DNA of 64,000 nucleotides, taken from assembly GCA_022376515.1 (NCBI GenBank), contig WTXI01000015.1, positions 434,001 to 498,000 on the forward strand, in the 5' to 3' direction. The DNA comes from Lactifluus volemus (lineage: Eukaryota; Basidiomycota; Agaricomycetes; Russulales; Russulaceae). Below are positions 22,863-34,880 of this stretch, in pieces (the stretch's first letter is position 1; the number at the start of each line of letters is the position of its first letter). Made by a program: the position numbers and the translations under genes. The notes under the pieces were generated by a model. It saw only the letters and a list, made by a program, of their open reading frames with translations, was not told where the DNA came from and did no database searches.

Positions 22863-25800
22863 TCAAATACGACCTAATACGCGCGGTTGCGACATATCCG
22901 CCATGTTGATGAAGATATCGTCCGCAGGGTGGCGGTACAATGGTGCACGGAGGCGCTTCTGGTCGAGGTGATGGCCGATGAAACCAATTGAACGACCCAA
23001 CACAAAGAGGCCATTGAGTGTTCCGATCTTGATGTAGTCGTCCGCCTCCTCACGGGTGAATGCCCCCGAATCGCGCAGCAGATCGACAAAGCAAACCGCA
23101 ATGCATCCATCGACATTGAGGATAAGTGTGTCCTTCTTTGCAGTCGTCACCTTTTCGACCGCGAGGGCATAGTCGAGTAACGAGTGGCTAGGGAAGTGCT
23201 TTCGCACATATTCCTTCACAAGTTCGACGCGCAAATCAGGGTTATTTACGCTCTTAATCTTGTGGCCAATACCGGAAACTACAAGGATCCATCAGTACGC
23301 GGATCAAGCCGTCTTCATAAGATGAACGCACTCAGTTTGTTCGCCTTCCTTGATTGGTCGACAAACTCGCGGGGAGTGAGACCGGTGTCCCGGGCGCCGG
23401 AGAACATAGAAGCAGCTTCATCGAGAGCACCACCAAAGCGGCTACCGATGGTGAGGAGGCCAGATGCGAGGGAAGATATAAGGTCCTTGCCCGCGCGCGT
23501 CGCGACAATCGTATTCATAGCGCTGAGGGGCAGATTAGCATAAGCAGGAAGGAGAACGTGATTGAGCTCTACTTACCCAGAGACAGCTGGGCCATGATCA
23601 GCTGTTAACATGAGCACCATTTCGATGAACTTGGCCGCCCACTGTGGAAGGCGGCGCTTGAACCACAGCAAACTTACGACCCCCCCGAGACCAATGTCAT
23701 CCTTGAATACATCTGATATGCGCATGCCAGCGTAGATAAGCTCCTGCCCACGCTCATCCGAGATGGTTGAGATGAACGCAGCGGGTTTACGAATGAGACC
23801 GAGCTCCTGTGCCCACTTGTAGTCCATAGGGATGACAGGTGGGTCACGCTCCGGGGAGGGTTTGATAATACCCTTACCCACGAGCCCATCATAGTGTCCT
23901 TCAGCGCTTGAGGGAGGTCCTCAAACGTCTCGGGTACGGTGAAGCCCGCTGCGCGCATAGCGCGATTCTTAGCATCCGCTGTTTCCATATCCGAGTTCGC
24001 GAGGGATCCAGCATGTCCGAATTGGACCTCTGTCGTGAACATCTTTGCACAGGTGCCGATGGCCCATGCGACAATAGGTTTTGTAATCTTTCCTTGCTTA
24101 ACCGCGTCGATGACACGATACTCTTCGATGCCACCAACTTCACCAAGTAGGACGAGCATTTTGCAATCGGGGTCTTGCTCGTAACGGAGCAAGTGATCGA
24201 TGAAGGTAGAGCCAGGGTAACGATCACCACCAATGGCGATACCCTCGTAAGTGCCATTCGTGTATATAGAGAGAATGTTGTTCAACTCGTTCGACATGCC
24301 ACCAGACTTGGAAACATAGCCGACGGAGCCTGGGCGGTAGAGCTTGGATGCAATAATGTTATCCATCATACCACCTGAGTTTCCGATCTTGAAACAGCCA
24401 GGCTTGATCCCGCCAACCGTGGCAGGGCCGACGATAAGAACGCCCTTGGAGTGCGCAAGATGGAGGATCTCGCGCGCATGGCGCTCTGGAACACCCTCTG
24501 CAATGATAGCGATAGCCTTGATCTGGTGGTAGGTGAGAATTTCGAGCGTGCTTGAATAGACTGAACGCGAAGAGGCGAAGTTGACAACGACGTCCACATC
24601 GGGGTGCTTCTTCACAGCCTCGTCTACGGATGTATACACTGGAAGTAGTGTCTCCTTAGTACCCCAGTAGAACTTTTGAATGTGGTGACCACCAAAAGGG
24701 TATATCATGGCGGCAACCGAGGGTGTCTGGCGTCCACAGGAGTAATCAAAGTCAAGCATGCCTTGAATGGCACGAGGTTGAAGACCGTACACAAATGAGC
24801 GAGTCGTCGCATCGAATGGGCGGTATTCGGGGCGGGTGTGCTTCGAACTCGTCTCGAACCGCACAATTTGATCGTTGGGTTGTGAGCGGCCACCATCGGG
24901 CCCAATGGAGCCTACCCCAGGAATTTCCGGTGCTGCGGCAGCCTTTGAAGGCGTAGGGGAAGGTGGAGAGGTGGGAGGAGCGGACGGGGCAGTGGACTTT
25001 GTCTCGCGCTTCACGCCGAGAGCAAGGGGAACAATTTCAGTGATGTGCGTCTCAGGACCGTAAACCTTGATAGGGACGCCAAGTGACTCTCCAAGCAAGC
25101 GCATCGCCTTCAGTCCCTCCTGGTAGTTAGGACCACCACGGCGCACGTATATGCGAACTTGATGGTTAATCAGGGGGGTTTTATATTCCTGGAGAGCACG
25201 GATAATGCCCTTGAAAGTCGCTGCGACGTTGGTAAAGTTGGCGATACCACCACCGATGATGAGGATCTTGCCCTCGGGATGCGGCTTGCCACGAGTGATC
25301 AGATCGACTGCGAACAAGTAAGACCCTTGTGACAACATTCAAGAAAGTAGCACTCGCCAATCGTCTTCGCATACTCATAAGTCTGACCTTCGGTAGGAGC
25401 CCCAGAGTATTCTCCATAGTTCGCAAGCTCATGAGCAAAACCATGGGCTGCAATGGCATCAGAGTAGACGACCGACGCGCCACCGCCCGCAACCATGGTC
25501 CATATCCGGCCCTCAGGGTTGAGGACGGTGAGCTTGAGCGAAGCGCCCGTCGAACCGTCAAGTTTCTGGATGTACGCCTCATCCTTCGTGAGATCACGAC
25601 CAAAAGGCGCCGGCCAGACCTGGATTATATGCTTAGGAAAGTAGATCACGCAGAACGTGATGCGAGCTTACCATGGGAGGACCACGGTCAGCAGAGACAC
25701 CCTTGCTCTGGGTTGCAGAAACAGAGGAGCCAGTCTCGTAGATGGTGAGATCGCGGGCAATCGCCCATTTGGGCCCGCAGATCGAGTCAGCAGTCTGGTC

Positions 25801-26883
25801 CAGCTTAGCTGCCATGTCTAGGTAGTGGATAGTAGGTTGACCGCCATTGACGCCGTCGAGGCAGACAAGGGGATTAATCTCGAGGTAGGCAAAGTGGAGG
25901 TCAACATAGACAGAGTAAAGGCGGACGAGGAAGTCAACGAGAGTGTCCCGCTTTTCGGAAGGAACGTGCTTAAGAAGAGTGGAAGCGAACTGTTCGCGAG
26001 ATGGGAAAGGCTTGCCGACGAGAATGTCGAGTTTAAGCGCTTTGGCATCGACATCACCAATATCGACACCACCTTCATGGGTGAATAGGATACAGTCACC
26101 CTCGCGCTGGGATGTGATGCAGACATAATATTCTGCATTTGACGGGTGAGGGAGGAAGGGCTCGAGGATGAAGTTCGAGAGTGTGCCAGTGACCGATTCG
26201 ACCTGGTGTGCAAAATTACGTATGAGCTTGGGTTTGGGATAGCGAATGTCATGTGTATGGGTACGTCAAGCCGCGAGGCTTGATGTACGAAGAATGCCCG
26301 CCACTGCCTCGATCACGTTTGAGTGCGTAAAACTTGTACCATGTGAGTGCATCATCCGACGCCGGAGATGATGAAATATGATAAGGGTCAGTTTCCGAGA
26401 CGATATTACGATACAAGTGTATCGTCTCGGCCTTGTTCCAACCCGATCCACGGTGCCAAATACAGAACGCAGTAAACATAAAGGAGCCGAGACTGCTACT
26501 CGCCTTTTGGGGCTTTCCGGCACGTGCAGCGATCCATTCCTTTGCCTCGTCCCAGGTCTTGTTAAGAGCGAGTAGGCCAGCCTTGCCACGGCGCTTGATC
26601 AATTGATCAGGCTTCGCAACGAGCTTGGTCGTGAAAACCCAGCTGGGGAGCTGGGTATCGGGAGTGATGGTTTTTGTTTCGGGGTCCCAAGAGACTTGCG
26701 CAACTTTTGGCGCGGGGTAAACGAAGCTTGTGGACACTTTGGCGGAGGGATCTACCGGCGGAGCGCGCTCGAGCCAATACGCCAGGAGGAGTTTTGCGTC
26801 GTATTCACGGATGGCTTTATGACAGAGGTAAGTATATGCGCTCGAGAATGATGTTGGATTGGCGGTGTACCTTTGGAAGACAT
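22863..26883 (-). CDS. ATP-citrate lyase, single-chain form
   Basis: Cytosolic enzyme splitting citrate with CoA and ATP to acetyl-CoA and oxaloacetate for lipid and sterol synthesis. Seven exons: 26883-26871, 26814-26504, 26202-25672, 25619-25358, 25307-23577, 23522-23332 and 23278-22863. They give 3455 nt, one short of a full frame of 1151 aa; human ACLY has 1101. In order: an ATP-grasp/citryl-CoA-synthetase N-half ([27 protein letters not shown]), a Ser/Pro linker, the CoA-binding part, the phosphohistidine motif [14 protein letters not shown], and the citrate-synthase-like C-domain ([48 protein letters not shown]). The missing base is near 23893, between PQALKDT and GLVGKGIIK. Two introns (26503-26203, 301 nt; 25357-25308) fit only as GC-AG. 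The start is the ATG at 26883 ([15 protein letters not shown]). Confidence 0.96.
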
Positions 26884-28415
26884 AGCGGAGGAAGAAATAG
26901 AAAGAAAAGTCTATGATCGAACGAGATAAAGAGGGATAGAAGGGGTAAAGGACAGATGCAACTTTCGGACGGGGTATTTATTTGGCCCGACAGAGCAGGA
27001 TCTGATTTGATTCCAGTTCACTAAATGGGGGCACACTCATTATCCCCCAAATTTCTCACGCCTGGCTTCGTTCGATTTTCGCTGGTTTCTCGCCTCCCGA
27101 CTCTACCTTCCCTTACTCAATCGTGCCATTTTTTTTCTTAAATTTTTTTCTTATCCTTTGGCCATTCACCCGTAAACTACACCGACCTCTACACTCATTT
27201 TACTATCGCTTATCTTTTGTCCCCGACCCATGATTCAGACATATCTAGCGCCTTGACCGAATGAAGCGCATAAATGCTAACCAATCTATTTCGGTTTGTC
27301 CCTGAACCATTCATCTATACGCAACAGAGCGACATAAGGCTGCCTTTCATTCGGTTTACCGCCTTCCTGTTTGATCTCCAGGCCGAGCTTCTCGGAATTA
27401 AGGCTATCCGGTCGGCTTCCGGTTGGCTGACTGTCGCGACATATCTCTCCGGCTAGCCACCGGATTGCTTTCAACGAAAACCCTATTATGTCCAACTCCG
27501 AGCCATGTGATCCTTGCCTAACGGACTTGCGATGCCATGCCTGGGCTATGATTCCGATATTACTCAGAGCCCGCCTTTTTTTTTTGGCATTCCTGTCACT
27601 GCACACATATGTCGGATTATAAAGCTGTAAGCTGTGCAATATTATCTACGCTTTCCTCGGACGCTAACAGGGACGTTTGACTTTCTCAATTAACGGTCTC
27701 ACGACCTGTTTCAAACAGTATGACGTGGTGTAATCTCGATCTAAAGCAGCGACCCAGAATATCCGGCTTGATCAGCTGCTTTATCCCAACTCTTCAACGA
27801 GCGCCATCACGTGTACTGCGATACAGTTCAATGTCCTGCACTCGCAAAATGCTTTTGGAAGTGTGGCCCAAAGTTGTACATTTCTGTATTTCTCACCCTA
27901 AGCAAAGAAGCTCACTACCCCAAAGACCCTGATGTCTTTTGAATTCAAGGCGACGGGACAACAGTCGCCATGTCTATCATTGTCCGCTCTCTCGTATCCA
28001 TGTATGTAACAGCATCAAAGTGTCAATCCATAATCGAGATCATGTCAACTAGATAATAACTAACAGTACAAGCCGCAAGCATTGTCAATGGGAAAATATA
28101 TGTTACACAAGAAATAGCAGCTCATAAGGGAATGCAATTGGTATCGAGCACTAGTTGAGGCGGAGATAAAATATATAGATTGTGTGGGAAATGCGGCTCC
28201 GCGTTTTATGAGGAAGCACCAAGAGTGCGACCCGAGAAGTTGTAATTTAATCAGCTGCCATGGTGAGGTAGTGAAGTAGACCCTGGTACTAATAAAAGTC
28301 CGGTGACGTTCAGCAGATCCTTGCACTCTCCAGGTGGTGCAGATAAGGGCCCGCTGGGCTGGGCTTGACGACCCTAGTGTAACCCCCTATTCATGCCGTG
28401 GCAGAGCGAGCCACA
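26884..28415. other. ATP-citrate lyase upstream region
   Basis: Contains the promoter side of the ATP-citrate lyase gene, with C/T-rich tracts between about 27050 and 27190, and the 3' flank of the UBL3-like gene. No coding exon was recognised on either strand. Confidence 0.5.
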
Positions 28416-29423
28416 CTAGCAGATGACGCAACAGCACGCTCCGCCATGCTCGCTTGCCGATTCGTCCGACTCACCTCGACCTACGTCGGTCCCAGAGCGT
28501 GACATTCGACGCTTCTTCTTGACGGAACCTTCTCGAGGCACAAATGAACGTATGGAGAGATGCACAACCGTCGGGGTAGCGGGTTCTGGAGGGGTGTAGG
28601 ACGGAAGTTTGAGCTCTGCCAGGAGAGTTCGTCATTCATGATGGCCCTTGAAAATCCGTGACCAAGTATACGTACGTTTGAGTGTGTCGTCGTCCTGAAG
28701 AATCTTGCCTAGATATAGGACACGCAAATAGGAAGGAGCAGGCGGGCGTTCGTCTTGCCAATCTAGCGTGATCGTCAAATAGGAGAAAGTCTACGTCAGT
28801 ACCACCACCAGGGGAAAAAAAGGGGAGAAGGGAAGCAAAAAGAGAGAGATGAGAGTAAAAGGAAATGGCGGGTGTGGCGCTCGTGAACCGACGTTCGGTT
28901 GACGGGACGACAATAATAAAAAAAAGGATGACTCCTAGCGGGGTTGGCAGACGCGAAATTGACAGGGCGTGGGTATGATACGATGGGGATAATTGGAACG
29001 TACCATTTGGCCAACTGTTCCACACGAGCTCCTTTACGCGGCCCACGGTCGTCTCGGGTTCGAAAGCCATGGACCTTCGACGTCCCGAGACGAGCAGGAA
29101 TTGCAAGAGCGTCTGCGGCACCTGCGGGACCGGCGGCGGCGGCGGTGCAGCCGCTTCCGGTTGCTCGTCGTTCTGGGAGGGTGGGGGCGGGGGCAGTTCA
29201 GGTGCGCCATCACTATCGACTGAGGGCCCGTCACCATCTCGTCACGTTGGTCGGTGGTAGAACTACCGGGGCGCGTATTGTCGACACGAGTGAAAGACGT
29301 GCGAGTACTCGCTGGAAGCGTAGCAATCTCGACGGGGATAGACTTGGCGAACGTAGGGAGTGAGGTCTCAGATTGTGATGGTGGAGGTGGGGGTGGTGGA
29401 ACGAGGTGGGGGTGTTGGTCCAT
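28416..29423 (-). CDS. Membrane-anchored ubiquitin-fold protein (UBL3/MUB-like)
   Basis: Ubiquitin-like protein that is probably prenylated and membrane-bound; UBL3/MUB proteins recruit E2 enzymes or act as membrane-targeting modifiers. Exons are about 29423-29004, 28762-28676 and 28615-28416. A Pro-rich N-terminus of about 115 residues precedes the fold: LLQFLLVSGRRRSMAFEP, TTVGRVKELVWNSWPNDW, PSYLRVLYLGKILQDDDTL, LKLPSYTP and VVHLSIRSF. The C-terminus is basic and ends GGACCCVIC, so the last four residues (CVIC) form a CaaX box with adjacent cysteines, as in UBL3 (CCVIL). Reading from the ATG at 29423 the frame changes once near 29230, and exon lengths total one base less than an open frame. 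The first intron (29003-28763) is long at 241 nt. The start is less certain than the fold. Confidence 0.8.
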
Positions 29424-30262
29424 AAAAAGCGAGGATGGGTGAGGTAGGCACGAGGAAGACAAAGGTCGCACGGCGGGGATTCTCACGAGTGATAAATGTC
29501 CGTAAGGCGATGAAGGGCCAAAGCGGGTGATACTAATAACAAAGACCAAATGGTAACTGATGATTATCTCTGTTGTTACTACGGTATTGACATGCCAGTG
29601 GAGCGGAAAATGTCACACACCACACTTCCTAAAGGGGGTCTTTTGGATCCGCCGGTGAGGGTAAAGTGAGAGGGGCTCAAGGATGCCCCGCGGAAGTGCT
29701 GGAAGGTGCTGGACGAATTTGGGGTTTTATTGCCTGGCTCGATTTCGACTGGACCTCGACAGGGCCTACAAATTTATAATGGAATAGCCCAGGGGCGCAC
29801 TCGGAAGCGCGCTTTGATGATCGACCCCGACCAGCGACTCGATTAGAGAAAAGTGGGGGAAAAAAACGTAGTAAGAGAAATGTAAGGATGATGAGACTTT
29901 AAGAGTCCTCAGGCATGTCGGGTAAAGAGTAAATTATTATCCGTATATCGGGAGAAGGAAAGGAGGTCGGAGGTGTGGAAAGCCGGACTTTTTATGACGT
30001 TCAAAGACTAATCTGGACTAGTACTGTACCATTCCCGGCGAGACGTCCGGTCCCTTCCAAGTCTTCAGAGATGTAAGTTAGGAGCTCTCCAAGGTCACAG
30101 ACGCACACACGGCATGCACCGGTCATTATGTGTATCAGTCCTAAGTATAGACCTGACAGCATGTTCCATAATGCATATTGCGTACATGCAAAGACAACAA
30201 GAGTTTTATGTGCAACACAGCCATCAGACCAACGTAACTTTTTCTCCCCATCCACGTGGCAC
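29424..30262. other. Intergenic region, eL20 3' side
   Basis: 5' flank of the UBL3-like gene and 3' flank of the eL20 gene. Purine-rich tracts occur around 29850-29990. No gene was recognised. Confidence 0.5.
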
Positions 30263-31007
30263 TCAGAATGTAGTTGGACGTTTTGCGACGAACGTAGAAC
30301 GAGCCTTGCTGACACGATGGGGAAGCGGGAAGCGAAGTCTATTCTGCAGAAGTTGCTTGATATACGGCCGGCGAACATCCTCTGTCTTCTCAATCTCCAC
30401 CACGCGAAGAATCTGTCATGTCGTGGGTGTGATCAGTACCTGAATAGCCTAATCTCCGCCAACAGCACGTACGTGGATTGACCGGAAGCGAGCACGGTGG
30501 CGAGCTGCCATGTCCTGATAAAGGGACTTCACTGCATCCGCCCGAGTGAGCTCACGGAACTCCTTGTACATGTTGTGCGTGCCGGAGCGAGAGTCATAGC
30601 GAATCCATATACCAAAGTTCTTCACCTTCACTGGTTTCTTTTCGTGGATCTAATAAATAAAAACATTCGCAGAGCACGGAAATGCAACGAGATGCGATGC
30701 TCAATAGTCAGCATTCCCGTCCGCCTGCCTCTTGAGGGCTGCATGGGACAACGCAGATAGATACTAACAACGTTCACCCCAATAATCTCTCCGTTGGCTT
30801 TCTTGACCTTCTTCAGCTTTCTATAAAAGACCGTAAGCCAAGAATCCCGCCATGGAAAGCATAACCGGCGTACCTCAAGAAATACCAGAATCGCGACTTT
30901 GCGACCACCTCATTCGGAGCGAAAATGCGCATGCGGTAAATCTTTGGATTGGGCTCACTCTCCGTAGGGAGGTGGCGGCCGACGACTTGATATTCGGTGA
31001 GGCCCAT
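30263..31007 (-). CDS. 60S ribosomal protein eL20 (L18a)
   Basis: Structural protein of the large ribosomal subunit. Four exons, 31007-30874, 30820-30769, 30649-30473 and 30412-30263, total 513 nt and give 170 aa, against 172 in yeast. The family sequence is intact: [75 protein letters not shown] and PYIKQLLQ, ending in KRPTTF. The start ATG at 31007 directly follows a TTTTTTCAG acceptor, so the 5' leader probably contains an intron ending there, a common arrangement in fungal ribosomal-protein genes; its donor may be GTAAGTATAG near 31142. Internal introns are 53, 119 and 60 nt. Confidence 0.95.
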
Positions 31008-31340
31008 CTGAAAAAAGGAACGGGTCAGTTATGACATCCTGTTGTGATAATACCATCCACTGCGTTCCACACGAAGCCGGACAAGAATAATGTGATTCGT
31101 GGTAGAAGCATGCTGCAGAGATCTAAATAAACCTATACTTACGGCGAAAGCTTGCGGATACTTGTGGACAGTGTTGACGACGATGACGCCCAGCGATATT
31201 CGTGGACGTGTTTAGATTTGTTGTGACACCTAGTAGAGTTGGCTGGGTCCGAATCTCGCCCTCCAGCTTGGCTCAGCAACGACTCAATGTAAGGTTGGAG
31301 GTGGGACTATTGTACAATTACAGGAAAACTATCTACGTAG

Positions 31341-32859
31341 TTAACCAATGGCCATCTCAATTGCGTCCCCAACGGACGTGCTAGCTTCCACTTGTTCCCT
31401 GCCTGGCCGGCTGGAGAACAGTATGTCCTTTATGACCTGCGCGATGAGTCCATGCTGCGCCTCCATTGCGATTTTAGTACTGCGGGACAATGTTCATCAG
31501 TTCATCAGCCTTTCGTAAGATGTAGAGCACGAACCTATCCTTTACGTTCCTTGCGAGTTGGTTCTCCACCTCTTTCTTTGGCTCAGTCTTAGAAGACTAC
31601 CGCAATGCATCAGATCTCACACCCCACACCTTAACCAGATACGGAATCACCTTGCTAGAACTACCTTTCTCCCCGGTTGGAGGCAGGGGAGGGACTACAG
31701 GTTTCGTTTGTGGTACATTTCCTGCCGCCTTTGTCAACTTTTGATGCAGATCAGTGAGCTGAGAGGCGGCATATGCCCTATTCTAAAAAAACGGTGTCAA
31801 TTCCTGCTCAAGGCGCAAAATAGAAATCGTACAGAGATGAGTGGGCTTTGGCTGAGTGTATTTACCCAATACTTGTTCCACAACAGACCGAGCAATTCGG
31901 TGTCCAGGTGAGACTTGAAGATCTGCACTTCCAATGAATAATATTGATTCGCGTGGACGCCAAAGTCCTCGATCTTATTGAGTGGAATACTCTGATATTC
32001 CGATGCCGACGCACTGGGCGGCGAATAACCCGCAGGATACGTGCGAAAAGCGCCGATGTCTACTCGTCCGGCAGAGATCGTGCGATTCGGATCAATCTGA
32101 ACGACGCAACGATCAGGATCAGACCAGACCAGACCAGATGAGGGGAATATTAACGCACAACAACGGCTACGAATGGATCGGTGTATTTCTGGTTGTTCAT
32201 CTGCGTGTTGACATCGATGCCCGATAACCAACAACCATAACCAGGATGAGAGTGATACCAGCCGATCGCATTCTCCAGTCGTCCCACCTGAAAGTTGAGG
32301 GCGGAAATTATTCTTATTTTAGCTCGTCAAGATGGTATTGGAGAGGGTTTCGCACCTTCTCGGACTCTTGGACGTACTGAACCATGTACTCGTTTGCCTC
32401 ATTGGCCGCGTTGACGCGCGTCTCCGTACCCTGGACTGGGAGCGCAAACGAGTCCATGATTACAATGGAGTGCCCGATGACCTTTCCCTGCATAAGCCCC
32501 ATTATCTCCCATGGTACACCTGAGCGCGCATGTATGACCTGAAAAAGCCACCACCAGCCCTGTTAGCATGCATCCTGTCCATCGACATTAGGCAACCGGA
32601 GGTGCACCATTTTTATCAGCGCAACTGCTGATATCTTACACGTCTTGAAGTAATGAGGACTGTGCAGTATAGTCAGTAGGCCAGTTCAAGGAAAAGACCA
32701 CGAAGAATAGGAGCCTTACTCGCTCGTCCATGGCTGCTCACGGTTCAACCGCTTATTTGCTTCGACATCGAACTTGTAAATCTCATCCTGTGGCGCTATT
32801 TCTTTGATATCATTGGCTAACGAGAACGTCTTCAAGGCCGTATCAGATGATGATGCCAT
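31341..32859 (-). CDS. CSN5: COP9 signalosome subunit 5 (JAMM deneddylase)
   Basis: Catalytic subunit of the COP9 signalosome, which removes NEDD8 from cullins; in fungi it affects development. Eight exons: 32859-32720, 32659-32608, 32538-32356, 32287-32159, 32096-31833, 31782-31651, 31596-31535 and 31479-31341. They total exactly 1101 nt and give 366 aa. The MPN domain is intact: [11 protein letters not shown] with the conserved Glu, and the zinc-binding JAMM motif [15 protein letters not shown] (His-x-His, Ser, Asp). Downstream are the family segments [33 protein letters not shown] and [20 protein letters not shown]. The end includes a short Ser-rich tail. The donor after the SSSK segment is chosen by frame (GTGATT, 54 nt); an alternative 39-nt intron would change a few residues. 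Confidence 0.95.
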
Positions 32860-33098
32860 GTTGGTCAGGTCCGTCGAAGGCTCACGTCGCCCCAGCACAC
32901 CCCCTGATCACGTGGTATTCATTTCTACAGTCACTTATTGCTAAAGATAATCCATTGCAAAGCCTCGTAAAAGTCTACTAATTTCCATCTCGGATGCTGC
33001 TCCCTCTGTCTCTGCGCGGTCGTGATCCTACGGTGGTCTTGATGCATGCAGATCCGATCATCAGCAGCGAGATCACACGCCTGCGAGCGGGCTAGCCA

Positions 33099-33683
33099 CT
33101 AACTCTGCGCATCGGCCTTGCGTCGCGCTTTGAGTGCGCGTTCCATCTCTTCAAATGCGCTCAGGCTGACGCTGGACGCCAGAAGAGGCGTTTTCTCCCC
33201 TGATTTAGGGCGTATGGTCTCGGGCCACTGCTCGATGGGTACTTTCATAGCTGTGAGAGACGCGCGGACGGACAGCACGGAGGCTCTGTAAACGTCTAAT
33301 GATTCTTGGTATAAGTCATGCACACAAACGGCGCAGCCAGACATGCAGCATTCTGTGCTAGTCGTAAGGACGAGGCAGGCAACCGCGAGGAAGGGTTTCT
33401 GACACACCATCTGACTCGGGAGCCTTTGGAACTTGGGTATGACAAGCCCTCTGAAGCTTTTTGTAGTAGATGGCCGCGGCGTGGTAGAGGGAGGTATCCG
33501 TTTCAGAGGCTGCGGAGCATCTGCAATAGCTTCGTTGAGGTTGTGTTTCGTCAGTAGCGTCTTCTCCAGCTTCGGAATCGCTCGGAGAGATTCCGACCAG
33601 CGCGCCTGGGATGCTTGTAAAGTTCTATGGGGGACGGATGCTGGGTATAGTGTCTCGTGACCCTTTGATGGTATGAGTTGCAT
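33099..33683 (-). CDS. Oxidoreductase-like domain protein (OXLD1-like)
   Basis: Small protein with the Oxidored-like Cys motif, CCMSGCAVCVHDLY, preceded by VPKAPESDE. Homologues include human OXLD1 and many fungal mitochondrial proteins; the function is unknown, and the basic N-terminus would suit mitochondrial import. Two exons, 33683-33408 and 33352-33099, are joined over a GTGTGT...CACAG intron that creates the SDECCM joint. Exon lengths are one base short of an open frame. The break is near 33444, where GLVIP and VPKAPESD lie in different frames and a single missing base would restore a 176-aa protein. The C-terminus is an Ala/Arg-rich helix. It is tandem to SNF8, 254 nt downstream of its stop. 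Confidence 0.8.
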   Translation of the reverse strand: MQLIPSKGHETLYPASVPHRTLQASQARWSESLRAIPKLEKTLLTKHNLNEAIADAPQPLKRIPPSTTPRPSTTKSFRGLVIPKFQRLPSQMVCQKPFLAVACLVLTTSTECCMSGCAVCVHDLYQESLDVYRASVLSVRASLTAMKVPIEQWPETIRPKSGEKTPLLASSVSLSAFEEMERALKARRKADAQS

Positions 33684-33937
33684 GTTCTAGGAATGAGAGA
33701 GACGCTATTAGTCTATGCCCGGACATACATGAGGTCAGAGCAAAGGAGTATTAATGCTTTGTCATCTGGACCAGGCACTAGCACAGATGATCATTTTAGA
33801 GTAAAGTACAACATTTGATTCTTATTACAAGTGAATAGATCATGACGAGGATATCTGGACGTGTCTAGGGATTTGGGTGGGGTATCATAGTGACCGCTTG
33901 CTAGGCACGTCAAGTGTCAACACCACCACATGGACGG

Positions 33938-34714
33938 TCAATCATCCCATTGCATCGCCCCAGGTATCCAATATGCTCTCCCCATGCCCTCCGGGCCATC
34001 TTGCTCGTCCAACCAACAGGTCCCATCTCGAAGAAGCATATTTTGTAGCACGGCCCTCGCGCGCTCTACCGTCCAAGCCTTCCTGTGCACCAACAAGTCC
34101 TCGTCCACCCTTCCGTTTTGTTCAGCGGCGACCGCGAGCACGACCATCTGGTCCTCATCGAGCTCCTTCGGCACGCTACGCACCATCTTCTTCCCTCCGC
34201 CGGCGCCGTCCGCTCCAAACTCGAGTACCTCGTAGCCGGCCGCGAGGGGTTTGAGCGCCTGTATGCTGCGAACGACGTCCTCCTCTGTGATAGCACCTCC
34301 TTCGAGGCCGCGCAGACGACCTACGAGGCGGACGAGCTCTGAAAGTTCGATGAGTCCGCCGTTGCGGTCGCGGGTGCTCACGCAGACGTCCACGATCTGC
34401 ACACCGAGCTCGCTCTGCCAATCGCCGAGGCCGAGCGCTTCTTCCCACCAACCACCGCGTCGTGGGCCAGCGAGAGGGTCGACGCCGATGGAGGCGCACA
34501 TCTGTTGAAAGGCACGTCGGAGACGCGGGTCGCCGCGTATGTCCGCACGGTGGTGGGTGGCGAAATGAGTGAGCGCAGCGCGGAATTGGTCGAGCTGGGC
34601 GTGGAGGTTGTCGACTTGGGCATTGGAGAGTTGATTTGAGAGTGCGTCGAAGGATTTGAGAGACTCCTGCTGTCGCTGAAGGGCAGCCAAACCTGCACCA
34701 CCGAGACGATGCAT
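33938..34714 (-). CDS. ESCRT-II subunit SNF8/Vps22
   Basis: Component of ESCRT-II, which sorts ubiquitinated membrane proteins into multivesicular bodies. A single exon encodes 258 aa, the usual family size. The N-terminal helical hairpin (MHRLGGAGLAALQRQQ then LHAQLDQFRAALTHFA) is followed by the conserved DPRLRRAFQQMCASIGVDPL and two winged-helix domains (QIVDVCVSTRDRNGGLIEL; a C-terminal part ending with GRAYWIPGAMQ). The start at 34714 is chosen because MHRLGGAG is the typical family N-terminus, although the frame stays open upstream to 34801. It is intronless, unlike nearly all other genes here. It is divergent from the GPI-protein gene with only 166 nt between start codons. Confidence 0.93.
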   Translation of the reverse strand: MHRLGGAGLAALQRQQESLKSFDALSNQLSNAQVDNLHAQLDQFRAALTHFATHHRADIRGDPRLRRAFQQMCASIGVDPLAGPRRGGWWEEALGLGDWQSELGVQIVDVCVSTRDRNGGLIELSELVRLVGRLRGLEGGAITEEDVVRSIQALKPLAAGYEVLEFGADGAGGGKKMVRSVPKELDEDQMVVLAVAAEQNGRVDEDLLVHRKAWTVERARAVLQNMLLRDGTCWLDEQDGPEGMGRAYWIPGAMQWDD

Positions 34715-34880
34715 TTTCCGAGGAGTTGAGTTGTGTGCAGCACCGGGTGATGCCGTGGGTTGCCAAATCGAATCACTTTTTTTCATTGACGCCAGCCACA
34801 ATCCCTCGTCGCCTACTTCCGTTCCTTGCCCGCCCCCTCACAGGCCTCACTCAGCACCTTTCTTTCACCTTGTTTTCAGA
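34715..34880. promoter_or_regulatory. Short divergent promoter, SNF8 / GPI protein
   Basis: 166 nt separate the start codons of SNF8 (minus) and the secreted GPI protein (plus). Both core promoters and 5' leaders must fit here or overlap the genes. The plus side is C/T-rich (CTTCCGTTCCTTGCCCGCC). No clear TATA box was seen. Confidence 0.6.

Noticed and set aside
23880..23900. ATP-citrate lyase called a pseudogene because of the frame break
   Set aside because: All catalytic motifs before and after are intact, exon lengths are one base short of a full frame, and similar one-base breaks occur in unrelated neighbours, so a sequence error is more likely.
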